64,000 bases of DNA from Diploptera punctata (Eukaryota; Arthropoda; Insecta; Blattodea; Blaberidae). The notes under the pieces were generated by a model. It saw only the letters and a list, made by a program, of their open reading frames with translations, was not told the DNA's origin and searched no databases. Shown piece after piece: positions 1 to 10,415 of the stretch. The stretch is taken from NCBI GenBank assembly GCA_030220185.1, contig JASPKZ010008350.1, positions 2,328,501 through 2,392,500 on the forward strand, in the 5' to 3' direction. A program made the translations under genes and the position numbers. Within the stretch, counting starts at the first letter, position 1; each line of letters starts with the position of its first letter.

Positions 1-351
1 TCTGAGATGAAGAGTATCACAAATAATTTATGTTTTTAACGTCATGTTCTAATCTAATAGCATTCAGTATAAATATAAACATCTTATCGATCAAGCAGCT
101 TACCTGCATGTAAAGTGTTACTTTTTTTATCGAGTCAAGTGAACATGTCCACAATTATTACTCAATTTCTTCATTGAAGGGCAGAGTGATAATATCTAAA
201 TTGGCCATACAGAGCATTGCAATGTGGAATTTGTCTCAACCCACTCAGCACTAAAACACTTTCTTCAAAAGAGCGATATATTCACGTTGACACGTTTTAA
301 TAATCAGCATTTTTAATATTCATTGTTATCACAATTGAGTTTATGTATTGA

Positions 352-697
352 GTTGTTTTAAATAATAATTTAGTACTTATTTTTTATCCATCTTTCTCAA
401 TTACAATTGATTAAAAAAACTTTGTTAAATTATTGAATCATGAAGGCCTTTGAAAAACGTGTTTCATCTTCGGCGTGATAATTGGTACCAATTAACATGC
501 CGAAGATGAAACATGTTTTTGAAAGGCCTTCATGATTAAATAATTAAACGCTAATTGGTATCAATAAGCATACCTGAGATGAAACATGTATTTGAAAGGC
601 CTTCATGATTCAATAATTAACTATGTTTTTTTAATAAAATCAATCCTAATTGAGGGAGACGGATTAAAAAGTAATGTATTATTATTTAAAACGTTTT
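352..697. repeat. Foldback element (MITE or Penelope-LTR-like)
   Basis: The left part (352-480) reads as an imperfect reverse complement of the right part (565-697), and an extra inner inverted copy lies at 498-540. Three copies of a core of the form CGAAGATGAAAC..TTTGAAAGGCCTTCATG are present, one inverted (about 442-479) and two direct (about 499-534 and 570-607). There is no coding potential. The core resembles the hammerhead-type motif discussed in the findings, so the element may be a Penelope-like terminal piece rather than a DNA-transposon MITE. The inverted-repeat structure is seen directly; the classification is inferred. Confidence 0.7.
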
Positions 698-1290
698 AAC
701 AGTAGAGTCCCTCTTATTCCGGAAGCGAATCGCACGACAGCTGCTTCACTAACAGTGGTTGTCGTCATGGTTATGCGTAACAGACACATGCCACACTTAA
801 GGAGGATGTTACTGTATTGCCAAGTCTACCCTTGTGCTACGAGTCCGTAAAAACAATTGTTTTCATGCTCTTTTTTCGAAATAATCTCTAATGTTAATAA
901 ATGTTTCTCTGGTTTGCTAACTGACATTCTTCCGACTCCTCCGCGGCATTATGACGCTTAAAATTCACAGATAACACCACACTGTAATAATACTCCAACT
1001 GATTCGCCCACCTCACAAGCCCGTTGTTACTGACTTCACAACACCGCCTTGTCTTGTAAAACCACATGCAGTGGTCGCGCCAAACATCGGCTGGACTGTA
1101 GGGATAGGGACCAGGATGATTGAACAATGAAGTTACCTATGGATGCACTGTTTATTTTATGAACTAATTCTAGAGAATCAACACTTAAAATCAACCGGAT
1201 TGTCAACTCTTGCATGAAGGCCGTCTTTATATCTAGGACACCAAGCCTCGACCTTCCCGGCTTTTAGAGTAATACCTTAACCAATTACGA
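698..1290. other. Unassigned stretch with one orphan frame (894-1127, minus)
   Basis: The minus strand has an open frame of 77 codons at 1127-894. It is less AT-rich than its surroundings and has a diverse composition, including a WRDHCMWFYKTRRCC-like stretch. I do not recognise a family. No splice sites, promoter or neighbouring exon can be assigned with confidence. It could be an exon fragment, a decayed transposon frame or chance. The rest of the interval shows nothing recognisable. Confidence 0.2.
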
Positions 1291-1343
1291 TGTTATTACT
1301 ATTGTTATTGTTATTATTATTATTATAATTATTAATATTATTA

Positions 1344-1391
<48 letters not shown>

Positions 1392-1420
1392 GTAAGTAGT
1401 AGTAGTAGTAGTACTATTAT
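1291..1420. repeat. (ATT)n followed by (AGT)n microsatellite
   Basis: A nearly pure ATT trinucleotide run changes into AGT repeats near 1390. It directly abuts the tRNA-like head of the S1 SINE that follows. Confidence 0.9.
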
Positions 1421-1423
1421 TGT

Positions 1424-1750
1424 TGGCAGCGGCTTCGTGGCGCGAGCAGTTAGACGTTCGCCTCACGCTGGTCGAGTCTCGGTTTCTCCAAGTAGTTTTC
1501 GGGGTGAACGAAACGGAGATTGAGCAGGTTTTTCTCGGAGTTCCTCACGTTTTTCCCTTGCCACAAATTTCATTCCACCATTTCTCCATACACGTCTGAC
1601 CCATTTAGATTAATTTTGTTCATCCACCCCTATGATGGTTCGTCAGATGTGGTTGGTCGGTATCCCTGTTGTTTACAGACCTCTATTAATAAATTAATTC
1701 ATCTCATCTCATCCCTCGACCCGACTCTGAGTAGGCCATGAGTTTGAGGA
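1424..1750 (+). mobile_element. SINE family S1 copy 1, tRNA-derived
   Basis: The head has a degenerate pol III A box (GTGGCGCGAGCAGTTAGACG) and B box (GGTCGAGTCTC). The body matches the copies at 37386-37705 and 45186-45521 throughout, including the CCACAAATTTCATTCC block and the 3' CTCATCCCTCGACC block. The element runs straight into an (ATT)n tail at 1751-1802. It is not a protein gene, although a 73-codon frame crosses it. Confidence 0.85.
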
Positions 1751-1801
<51 letters not shown>

Positions 1802-1802
1802 C
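1751..1802. repeat. (ATT)n tail of S1
   Basis: A pure ATT run directly follows the 3' end of the S1 SINE. The S1 copy at 45186 has the same kind of tail, so the run probably belongs to the element. Confidence 0.9.
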
Positions 1803-2989
1803 ATCGTAATAATTATGTAATTTTTGTGACAATTGAATCATAAATATAAACAAACGAAATTCTCATATATGCAAGAACAATTCATTTTGATTTTTTTTTC
1901 ATATTCCCTGTTTTTCTCGAAACAGTTTTGTATATGAATAGAAGAACAGGAAACAAAATTTGATTGTTTAGTAGCTAACAAAACGTGTCAGAGTAACAAA
2001 AAACAGCGAATTGCAATTTGACATAAATTGGCACGGACACTACGATTGTGATGCGATTTTATTGTTTGAGAATATGAATTGCCTGGAAAAAATGGCTCAT
2101 TTCTTTGATACATACTCCCACAGAGACGTCTCTTCTGCTCCGGACATTCGTACCCGCGTGATTAGACACCAGCGGGTCGATTTAACAATTGGCTCTTTAC
2201 CACTAGTTACACCCGCTGGGAACTTGCGGTCAAACTCGCAGATTAATGTAATTTACGACAGAAACCTGCCTGCTCGTTCACCAACGACAAAACCCTCCAG
2301 TTGCATTGTGCAATGTCAACTAATTGAATGCTCGGTTATATTGCTCCAGGGCGAATTGTGAAACCACAAGAGCAACGATAAACAGCTTGTACGTTATTGT
2401 TTTCTACGCTATTAAATTACACTCTTAGGCAAATAATGTACGGTAACTGAGCAGAGTTATTAATACCTTAGGGTTGCTGAGAATCAAATTTCAGCGCTTA
2501 CCGTTGCGTACACACATTCCTCAGAGAAGAAGAAAATGTAATGTTATTTAAATACCAACATTTTAAAAATAGAACTATGAAAAATATGATCAAAATTTTA
2601 AATAACACTGGCAGGGGAATTGTCAACTACTGCATGTCTTGAAACATACCTTGACATTTCTCCTAGAGAAGCGTTGTTATATAGCCTACCATGGGCGAGT
2701 TAAAGATATTATCTGCCGTTTTTAACTGCAAGGCACTAAAATCCAGCTCCATATCTCTTATTTAAACTGCAGGGAAGTAACAAAACTCCTGACTTGGATA
2801 ATTGGACAATCCTCACAATCTGTCATTCGCCCTGCACCCCTTTGAACTCCACACCGCTCTATTCAAGCAGGGACGTCCATCTTCTTAGCACAGTGGGTTG
2901 CCGTTGCTGGATTCTAGCTTTGATTCCCAAAGCTAATGAATTGATCCTACTTTTGATATTGGTATTGAAAGTAACAAAGGTCTTGTTTT
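1803..2989. other. No recognisable feature
   Basis: This is AT-rich sequence with a 116-codon frame at 2011-2361 that starts with TTG and has no recognisable motif. A tRNA-like stretch around 2875-2930 has only a weak A/B-box resemblance. I see no gene here. Confidence 0.5.
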
Positions 2990-4680
2990 TGAGACTTCCA
3001 TTTCTTCTTCTTCTTCTTCTTCTTCTTCTTCTTCTACTTCGGCTTTCCCCACTTATAGGTTTGCCGTCTTCATTTCATTTATCTCTATCATTCCAATCTC
3101 CCTCTTCCAAATTACTATCATCCATTATACTTCTGACCTACGTTTTCCATTTCCATCTTGGTCTGCCACGTTTATTTCTTCCAGGGGTGATCACTGGTAT
3201 ATATTTTTGGCCATCTTTCATTTTCCATTCTTTGTACATGTCCATACCATTTAAGCGTTTGATATTCAATCTCCTTAACAACAGATGTGGTGACATTCAT
3301 TCTCTCCAAAGGAATTCATTTTTTATTTTTTCCTGTCTTGTTTTTTGGAGGCTTCTTCTAAAATCATCAAATTCAACTGTTCTAATTTTATCCTTTTGTA
3401 ATTCCGTTAAAGACCAAGTTTCACTTCCATATGACAAAATATTCTGCATTATGTTCTTATAAATTTTCAATTTAGTTTCCTTTGTATTATTTTTGTTCCA
3501 AATTATTCCATGTAATGTCTTAGTTCCATTTTTTTGCCATTGCAATTTTAGTCTGTATATATCTCTCACAGGTACCTGAACTTGTAATTATTGACCCAAG
3601 ATATTTAAAAAAATAACACTTTTCCCCCTGTTTCGAGTATGAGGTCATCCACATCCTTTCCCAAATACATATATTCTGTTTTCTGTAAATTTATATTCAG
3701 TCCCCATTTTTTATATTCTTCCATTAGTTTATTTATCATATATTTCATATCATCTTCATCCCCTGCAAAAATTATTTGATCATCTGCAAACAACAATGAA
3801 TGCAGTACTTTTTCGCCTATAGGAATACCCATTTCAGAACATTTTTTATACCACAAGTTAAGAGCCTGGTCTAAATAAATGTTAAAAAGAATTGGTGACA
3901 AACTGCATCCCTGCTTAAGGCCTTTATTCACTGTGAATTCCTCTGTTAAATTATTCTGTATTTTTACCTTAACTTTTGTATTAATATAGATCCTCCTAAC
4001 AATATTAATCCATTTGTCACAGATATTCATATTTCTCATTGTCATCCATAACAATTGTCGAGGTACACATATCATATGCCATCTCTAAATCAATAAAGGT
4101 CATATGTAGTTCTTTATTTTTTGCTAGGATTTTCTCTTGTAATTGTCTAATACAGAAAATATTATCAATACATGATCTTCCACTCCGGAATCCACATTGT
4201 TCTTCTCTTAAGCTATCTTTTATCTCCTTAAATTTAAAATTTATAATTTTATTAAACATCCTAGCTATTGAAGGTAAAACACTTATACCTGTATACTTGG
4301 AACACAGTTTTTTATCACCTTTTTTAAAAATAGGAGTAATATACGATAAATTCCAGTCTTCTGGGATATCGTCTCCAATTTCAATTGTATTAAAAAGTTT
4401 TGTTAAAAATGTTACTAAAATATCTCCTCCTTGTTTTAGGAGTTCCGTCTGAATATTTCCTTGTCCTGGTGCTCTCCCATTTTTTTCCTCTTTCAAAGCT
4501 CTTTTTACTTCATCTTCCGTTATCTCTGGAGTGTCAAATTTATATCCTACATCCGTATCTTGAAGTTGAAACTCATTTCTATTTTCTTGAAGTAACCCTT
4601 TATAATGTTGCATTTATTCTGATGGTCTTATCAACTGAATATTTATTTTCTTTCTTTCTGATTTCCTGATTAAATTCTAA
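2990..4680 (-). pseudogene. LINE-C reverse transcriptase, decayed
   Basis: Three minus-strand frames join into the C-terminal two thirds of a non-LTR retrotransposon ORF2. At 4613-4017 come the finger and early palm blocks, with PEDWNLSYITPIFKKGDKK, CGFRSGRSCIDNIFCIRQL and the FIDLEMAYD motif. At 4075-3605 lie GLKQGCSLSPILFNIYLD, the catalytic FADD in LLFADDQIIFAGDEDD, and KWGLNINLQKTEYM. At 3569-3297 and on to about 3040 is the C-terminal region, with YGSETWSLTE and LKWYGHVQRM. The element ends at 3001-3036 in a (GAA)n run that is its 3' tail. Frameshifts separate the frames, so it is dead although the FADD core is intact. No endonuclease domain remains, so it is 5' truncated near 4680. Clade not assigned (RTE/Jockey/CR1-like). 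Confidence 0.9.
3001..3036 (-). repeat. (GAA)n 3' tail of LINE-C
   Basis: The plus strand shows a TTC run at the 3' boundary of the minus-strand LINE. Equivalent GAA tails end the LINE-D and LINE-F copies in this window. Confidence 0.85.
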
Positions 4681-5054
4681 AAAAAAAATAACCATTGCGA
4701 GAATTATTTACCTACACAGGTAAAACATCCATATTGCAATTCGGCTTGAGTTAGCACGCATTAGGGAAACCCTATGCAGCCGATATCATTTTCCGTCTTG
4801 CCCATCCCTAGATGATAAAAAACTGTGTACAATCTGAGAGATATCTTAGGCATAAAGAGGTATTAGATCCAGTGAAGTAGGAAGTGAAGGCGTAAGTTTC
4901 TTCGTTTCCTCGTTTTAAAAGCTTTTTTTTTTTTTAAATCGTGTTAAGTTAAGCTATATTATTTTCGTCGAATTGTTGAAATTATTTATTTTATATATTA
5001 ATTTTGTTATAAGTTTTCTTGCTATTTTGTACAAATCTATTAGATTTATGTCTG

Positions 5055-5723
5055 ACTTTTTAACACATTCCCCAGTTTGGAGTCAATGACCGATCACGTT
5101 TCAATGAATTTTGTTTTACAACCAATCACAGTCGTGTTTCACTTATATTTATCTACTTCTGTTTATCATATAAAATAAGCTGCTATCTTTTAATATTCTG
5201 AATAGGTCAGATCATTATTTTGCAGTGACTGACTCTCTAACAAATACGTTGAATATATCAAATAGTGAACAGATTTCTTCATACTGCACATTTGATAATT
5301 GTGTGTTTCAATAATTGTGTTTTTTAAATACTGATTTTACTGAGTTGTTTTGCGAAAAGAAAACCTATAATGTTGGTTATAACATACAGTTTGATGTGTT
5401 TTATTTTTTTGTCCGTTAGGTGCTATTCTTAGAATATTGCAAATCTGTTTGGCAATAAATAATATGATCTAGTTGAAGTGAATGAAAAAATTAAAGACAA
5501 CAAACATTTCTCATTTGTTTTCAAACGTCGCCGTTTAAATTAAATATATAAATATTTTAAAATAACTATATTTAAATAATGATTTGTGAGTGAACAGCTT
5601 AATTTTATTCGTTAAATAGTCCTAACAAATGCCACTCTTGATTTTCAAATTGTCTAGATAAATTCAATCGTCACTTCGTGACTCGTGAATTTATCGATAA
5701 ATTTGAAATCACTCGTGGCATTA
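5055..5723 (-). repeat. Family P repeat, copy 1
   Basis: This ~670-bp repeat has three relatives here: 20708-22870 (interrupted), 52613-53310 and 54452-55041. One end (5628-5722) is a near-perfect ~95-bp hairpin bounded by ATGCCACTCTTGAT and ATCACTCGTGGCAT, with an inner GTCACTTCGTGAC palindrome. The other end has CCAAT-type boxes near 5088 and 5122, and this copy alone has a TATAAAA at about 5169. GACTATTTAAC-like sequence occurs near both ends in inverted orientation. It has no coding frame. The element class is unknown; a non-autonomous DNA element or a promoter-bearing terminal repeat are the options. Confidence 0.8.
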
Positions 5724-6410
5724 ATGATGAAAATAGTGAGAAGTAAATTTAATAACTTCTATTCATGATATGGTAGTAATGGCGTCTTCTCACTTCACCA
5801 TTAAACATGCTGTTATCAGTCAAACTCGTGTGTGTCTGTAGAAGACACTTTCGAAGCATGTTAGATTGTACAAATGCTGACAGGCAGTTTGAATCCTCAT
5901 TTTTTCTATCTTCCGTATAATCAAAAATTTTGTGTTCACACCCATGCGAAACCAATGTTCAAAGTAAAATAAAGTATGCCTACACTTCAAAACGTATACA
6001 ATGAACTGCTGAAAGATGTTCTGGGCTTGAAAATCAAGCTGCATCATTTAAACTATTATGTGATTTGGATCTTCTTCATAAGAAGCTATAACATATTTCT
6101 ATCATTGGATTTTTGTTCATGAGCATTTCGTTATCCGCGTGTATCATATTCAGGAATGTTCTCAGTTGGTACCGAAAGAGTAGGTATTTTTTCAATTAAG
6201 AATCATGGAGCAGCGCAGAATTCCAGTAATATTCGTATTATTAAATATAAAAAGATAGACTGACGTGAGAACAACAGCAAAATAATAAGAAACACGATTT
6301 GAAGTAAAAGGAAATGCTTGCTCCTTTCCAATTAATTTAATGCATACCTCAAAGGTTCCAGAAACCCAATAAACCAACCTCGTTTGGAAAAAATAAAAAA
6401 TACATTCCAT
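5724..6410. other. No recognisable feature
   Basis: This is AT-rich sequence with only short frames lacking motifs (for example 5749-5955 and 6192-6410, minus). I see no repeat relationship to other parts of the window. Confidence 0.5.
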
Positions 6411-6558
6411 TACTAAATATATATGTAGTCAATATGCCCATTTCACCAATTAATGTTTTAAAATGGTCAACAAGTTTCTACAGCCAAGCTGTCATTCTCA
6501 AGACCAGATAAACATTAATTGGTGAAATGGGCATATTAACTACATATATATTTTAATA
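6411..6558. repeat. Palindromic MITE (~148 bp)
   Basis: Arms of about 44 bp (6411-6456 and 6513-6558) are reverse complements with very few differences. They start AAATATATATGTAG and include GCCCATTTCACCAATTAATG. A spacer of about 55 bp separates them. No gene is present. The high arm identity suggests a fairly recent insertion. Confidence 0.8.
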
Positions 6559-6606
6559 TTACATCACCAAGAAGATCACTTGTGTATTAATTACCATTAC
6601 TGACAA

Positions 6607-6946
6607 GTCCATCGCTGTAGTCTCGAGGTAGCGAGCTGCCTTGTAATGCAGCGGGCCCGGGTTCGATTCCCAGTGGGACAGGCTCCTGGGTGAGGTTTTT
6701 CGGAGTTTTTCCTCACCTGTAAGACAAATGTCAGGAAGCTTAGGGCTCAACGGTCCCCGCAAAATCATCCGGCCATCATCATCTTTATCATTATTATCAT
6801 TATCATCATCATCCTTCACGATGTGGAAAGCAATGGGAAGCTACCCCAACTATAATTCCGTAGTAAAGCTGCAAAACATAGCATGAAAATGCTGTGATTG
6901 CTGTGAAGGACCTGCTCTAGGGCAGAATTACTATGGATGGATGGAT
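6607..6946 (+). mobile_element. SINE family S2 copy (+)
   Basis: The tRNA-like head carries an A-box-like TAGCGAGCTGCCTTG and the B box GGGTTCGATTCCC. The body includes TTTTTCCTCACCTGTAAGAC, and the 3' end is GGCAGAATTACTATGGATGG. A TGACAA hexamer stands on both sides (6601-6606 and 6947-6952), a weak target-site duplication. Copies at 11077, 20864, 34383, 49622 and 60635 align end to end. Confidence 0.9.
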
Positions 6947-6974
6947 TGACAAAAATGTGTGTATTATAATTTTG

Positions 6975-6975
<1 letters not shown>

Positions 6976-7002
<27 letters not shown>
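6976..7002. repeat. (TA)n microsatellite
   Basis: A pure TA dinucleotide run lies between S2 and S4. Confidence 0.9.
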
Positions 7003-7007
<5 letters not shown>

Positions 7008-7010
7008 TAC

Positions 7011-7330
7011 TGACCAGCCTCATGTGCTAGTGGTCAGGGTCCTTGATTACAGTTCATGAGGTCCCGGGTTCGATTCCCTGTCAAACCATATGAATTTTTC
7101 CTTAAAGAGAATTATTCCTGTGGTTACCCATGGTCTGGAATTTAGAGTAAGTTTAGGTTAAGAACTCTCCTGGCGCTTCATTATCATTTATCACCTATCA
7201 TGTCATTGGGATAAAGTAACTCCGCCTTCCAGATGCCCCAACCTAACAAATGGATTACAATTTCGCCAATGCCAGGGGAGAAAACCGGAAATGTCATAAA
7301 AGACAACCTGGTGGCATTAGACAAAAAAAA
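7011..7330 (+). mobile_element. SINE family S4 copy 1
   Basis: The tRNA-like head has a B box GGGTTCGATTCCC. The body has CCTTAAAGAGAATTATTCC, CCATGGTCTGGAATTTAG, TTATCATTTATCACC and GTAACTCCGCCTTCCAG. The same blocks occur in order at 39510-39776. No protein is encoded. Confidence 0.85.
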
Positions 7331-8344
7331 TTGACTATAGACTTATGCCCTTTTTACATTAAATTACAATAATTTCTGCAGGAACATTTAGAAGATATCA
7401 AAATGCAATGGATTAATTAATCAATCAGCAAGTAATCGGGTATACATAAAACACAACTTTAACATTCAATTACTATATGCATGTTTATTTACCTTTAATT
7501 TACTTAGTAAAGAAAAGCCCTCAAGGTTGGTTACAGCGAAGTTATTCCAATAAATGACAATTTTATTTAAGGAAGAAAATTTACCCAAGTCCGTTTTTTT
7601 TGTTCGCTGTCTTTAATAACAGTGTGTTATAGAAATCACAATCCACATGTTTCTGCAAAAATAATGGCTTCTTCGATATTTCTGGTTGATTTAACACAGC
7701 AGAGAACAGAATTTTTAGAACAAGCAGGAAACAAAAGAAAAACTAGATTTCCTGCAAAACTTGAATCACCTCTGCTTGTCACAGTAGGTCGATGTCCTTT
7801 TCCCTTTTTATTATCTAGTCGGAATTTTTAATTAATTCCAAGCTCTCCGTTTTTACTTTTTCAAACGTAATGAGCAAATAAGCCATTAGTGACAGAAACA
7901 AGGAAGACTTATATAAGGTCACGTCGTGTATTCACACCTTTTTTTTTCATTTAATTGGAAGTAATTTTCGTCTCTGCATGTAAGAATGTTTTTAGCACGT
8001 GCCTCTAGAGCTTTAAATTTGAGATACTGGAGTAATATAATGAGAAATTTGGTGAAATAAATCTCAATAATTCGTGAAACCTGCCTTAAGTTCTAATTTC
8101 TTTAATAAAGTAGGCTTAGAGGCCATATCGTTTGAAATTTCATACAAGATTCTTGGAGTTCGAGGTTTACTTTATTTTATGACCATGGGAAATATTAACA
8201 AAGTCTGGAAACGTCACAAAAATTGGGATATGCCAAGTTTTTAATTAGAAACTCATGATACCAATAAAACAAATATTAACTCACTTTTAAAAAACTCTAA
8301 CATATCGAATTTAATATTATGGAAGAAATATTAGAAACAAATTG
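7331..8344. other. No recognisable feature
   Basis: This is AT-rich sequence with one short motif-free frame (7622-7831). I see nothing assignable. Confidence 0.5.
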
Positions 8345-8473
8345 CACAAGAAACGTTAAATTAAAAATACATTCTTTCAATTACCTTATATGGATGCGAA
8401 ATATGATTTCTTATTTAAGAGAGAAGAAAATACTGCGAGATATGGGAATAAAGCTCTTGAGAAAATATTTGGA
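8345..8473 (+). mobile_element. LINE-B copy 1, 5' part (before nested insertion)
   Basis: The sequence matches the LINE-B C-terminal block, with ATATGGATGCGAAA followed by a TTTAAGAGAGAAGAAAATA-like stretch and AAAATATTTGGA. It breaks off where LINE-D begins and resumes at 9581 with AACATATTTGGACCAAAGAG. The 12-bp block repeated on both sides (8462-8473 and 9581-9592, one difference) is the target-site duplication of LINE-D. Confidence 0.75.
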
Positions 8474-8683
8474 TTTTAATGTATGCAGGCGATCTGATAA
8501 TTATACAGAAGTCAGAGGATGATTTACAAAGAGTCATTTACATGTTGAATCAATTAGGACTCTATTATAATCCCAAAGTCTCAAATTTAAAAACTAAAAT
8601 TGTGGCTTTTCAGGGCAAAGTGCCAGTCAGATTAAAAGTAGTATCCATAATAAAATAATAGAACAGATAGCACATTTTAACTA

Positions 8684-9072
8684 GTAGTAGTAGGACTTTA
8701 TTAGACAAAAAGTAAGATATTTACAATATTATTTACAAATATGGGTCGCACGGGCAGTAAGCCGTACGTGCTGTTGACAGTCCGTTACAATAAAGTAATA
8801 ATTGGTACTAGTGTAAAGAAAAATAAACAAAAACAGCAATAACATTACAATTACATAAAGAAAACACAATAAAAATATTACCATTAAATAATAAAACAAT
8901 AGCATTATACACTAAAAACATTAACATTACAATTACATAAAGAAAACACAATAATATTACAATTAAGTAATAACACAATAGCAATAACATTACAATTACA
9001 TAAAGAAAACACAATAATAATATTACAATTAAATAATAACACAATAGCATAATACACTAAAAACATTAACCT
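8684..9072 (-). mobile_element. Insertion with AATAAA plus trinucleotide tail, nested in LINE-D
   Basis: It is flanked by a perfect 9-bp duplication, TTTTAACTA (8675-8683 and 9073-9081). Removing the insert plus one copy restores the LINE-D block that reads IAHFNYLCTDIT. On the minus strand it ends AATAAAGTCC then (TAC)n, like a polyadenylated retrotransposon 3' end. Related 3' ends lie at 46253-46420 and 59125-59320. It encodes nothing. Confidence 0.85.
8841..9062. repeat. Internal tandem repeat, three units of 63-82 bp
   Basis: Units start AACATTACAATTACATAAAG at 8841, 8923 and 8986. They share the AGAAAACACAATAA block and an ACAATAGCA block. The repeat lies inside the nested insertion, upstream of its tail. 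Confidence 0.85.
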
Positions 9073-9580
9073 TTTTAACTATCTTTGTACAGATATAACA
9101 TATAGCTATGAATGGGATATACATAATAAATTAAACCGATATCGAATGATGTGTGGCACCATAAGAAGAATTCTCTGAAAGAATCGAAGAGAAACTCAGC
9201 TCAGGTTTTATAAATTATGGCTGTTCCTGTTCTTTTTTTATATGGATACGAATCTTGGGTACTTACAAAAAAGATATCTCACACATTCAAGCTGCTGAAA
9301 TGAAATTTTTAAGACCGTAAAAAGAATGTACACGCATGGATAGATTACACAATGAATCAATAAGAAATGAACTGGAGATATTTGCAACAGTCGATAAACT
9401 AGAAGAGCACAAATACCAATGGAAAGAACATTTAGACAGAATGAACAGTACAAGATTACCCAAAACGATCACACCTACAAACCACATGGAAAAAGATCTT
9501 TGGGACGGCCAAGGAAACGATGGACTTGAGACCGGACAGGTCGCATTGACCTAATCCTGGAAAGTAAGAAGAAGAAGAAG

Positions 9581-10245
9581 AACATATTTGGACCAAAGAG
9601 ATGCCAGCAGAATGGTGAATGGAGATTACTTGGCTGAAAAAAATACTGGTTATAGGCTAGCCTGGATCGTACTTTGACCGCTATGTTTACAAACTGCACG
9701 TTGACACGCCCACTCGGGACAGACTTCTAGTACAGTCCGCTTTATGTAGGAATGGACTCATCTTTGCACAATTTTTGTTTCGGCATTCTGATACAACCAC
9801 ACGTCACGTAAACAGGTCTATTACTGAGGAGAGTCGAACATACACACTCTCCGCTCCGAGCAGGCAGTGGAGACGCTCGACAAAGACACGCATTTTGTAA
9901 ACAATGTCTTTTGAAATTAGATACTATCCTGATAACGCTACTTTTTTTTCAGCCCTAGAGATTATATAGCAATGAGCTACATGATCTGTTTGGGAAATCA
10001 GTTGAAATAAGAATTATCAACTCTGGAAAACTGCTATGGGCAGGACATGTAACACGAACGGGGAATGGAAGAGAGGCAAGGAAATTCATTGTAGGAGAAC
10101 CCAAGTTATGCCAAGAATGAGACGAGAGTTTAACATTTACCGTTATTTGAGTGAGGTGAATAATAAGATTGGAAAACATTAGCATAGGAAGGGATGTATG
10201 GAAAACATATCTGCGGGGTCATGAACCTCCGGGTTCGATAGTGTC
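9581..10245 (+). mobile_element. LINE-B copy 1, 3' part
   Basis: It resumes LINE-B after the LINE-D insertion with TTTGGACCAAAGAG and a GGTGAATGGAGA-like stretch. It then passes over a MITE (9630-9957) and continues through TGGGCAGGACATGTAACACG to the 3' signature TGAACCTCCGGGTTCGATAG. The usual TAAG tail is missing, and the frame is broken by many changes. Confidence 0.8.
9630..9957. mobile_element. hAT-like MITE nested in LINE-B
   Basis: Terminal inverted repeats begin TTGGCTGAAAAAAA on the left and TAGGGCTGAAAAAAAA on the right, with matching GTTATAGG and GTTATCAGG just inside. The 8-bp flanks GAGATTAC (9622-9629) and GAGATTAT (9958-9965) fit an 8-bp target-site duplication with one difference. 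No transposase frame is present. Confidence 0.65.
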
Positions 10246-10415
10246 AGTGTGTTATTTAGTTATTCTACTGACTCTGACACTATCGGTATTATTTAAAATC
10301 TTTGATGGGGAAATTACCTCAGTGTTCCCTTCCTCTCAATCATAGTTGAACACCTCCCACTGTTGCAAGAAAAGCATTTGACTTCTGTATTCACGTAGAC
10401 TTTCACGGTCGGAGT

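Larger units (their letters stand above)
8474..9580 (+). mobile_element. LINE-D, 5'-truncated, nested in LINE-B
   Basis: It begins in the RT catalytic region, which is decayed to MYAGDLIII where YADD is expected. It continues through KIIEQ..HF and a DI..KLNRYRMMCGTIRRIL-like stretch, a C-terminal YGYESWVLTK block and an M.NGKEHLDRMN-like block, and ends in (GAA)n at 9566-9580. Several frameshifts are present. It is interrupted by the 8684-9072 insertion and flanked by a 12-bp target-site duplication in LINE-B. Confidence 0.85.

Noticed and set aside
2011..2361. 116-codon plus-strand frame
   Set aside because: It starts with TTG, has no motif, and no splice or promoter context was found.
2870..2935. 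tRNA-like stretch (AGCACAGTGGGTTGCC, GATTCCC)
   Set aside because: There is no foldable cloverleaf and no SINE body alongside it; too weak to call.
2794..3462. 222-codon plus-strand frame, Leu-rich, looking like a membrane protein
   Set aside because: It is the antisense of the LINE-C C-terminus and its GAA tail.
5628..5722. Family-P hairpin as a viral (parvovirus-type) terminal hairpin
   Set aside because: No viral coding sequence adjoins any of the four copies, and the repeat is present in many orientations with its own conserved body.
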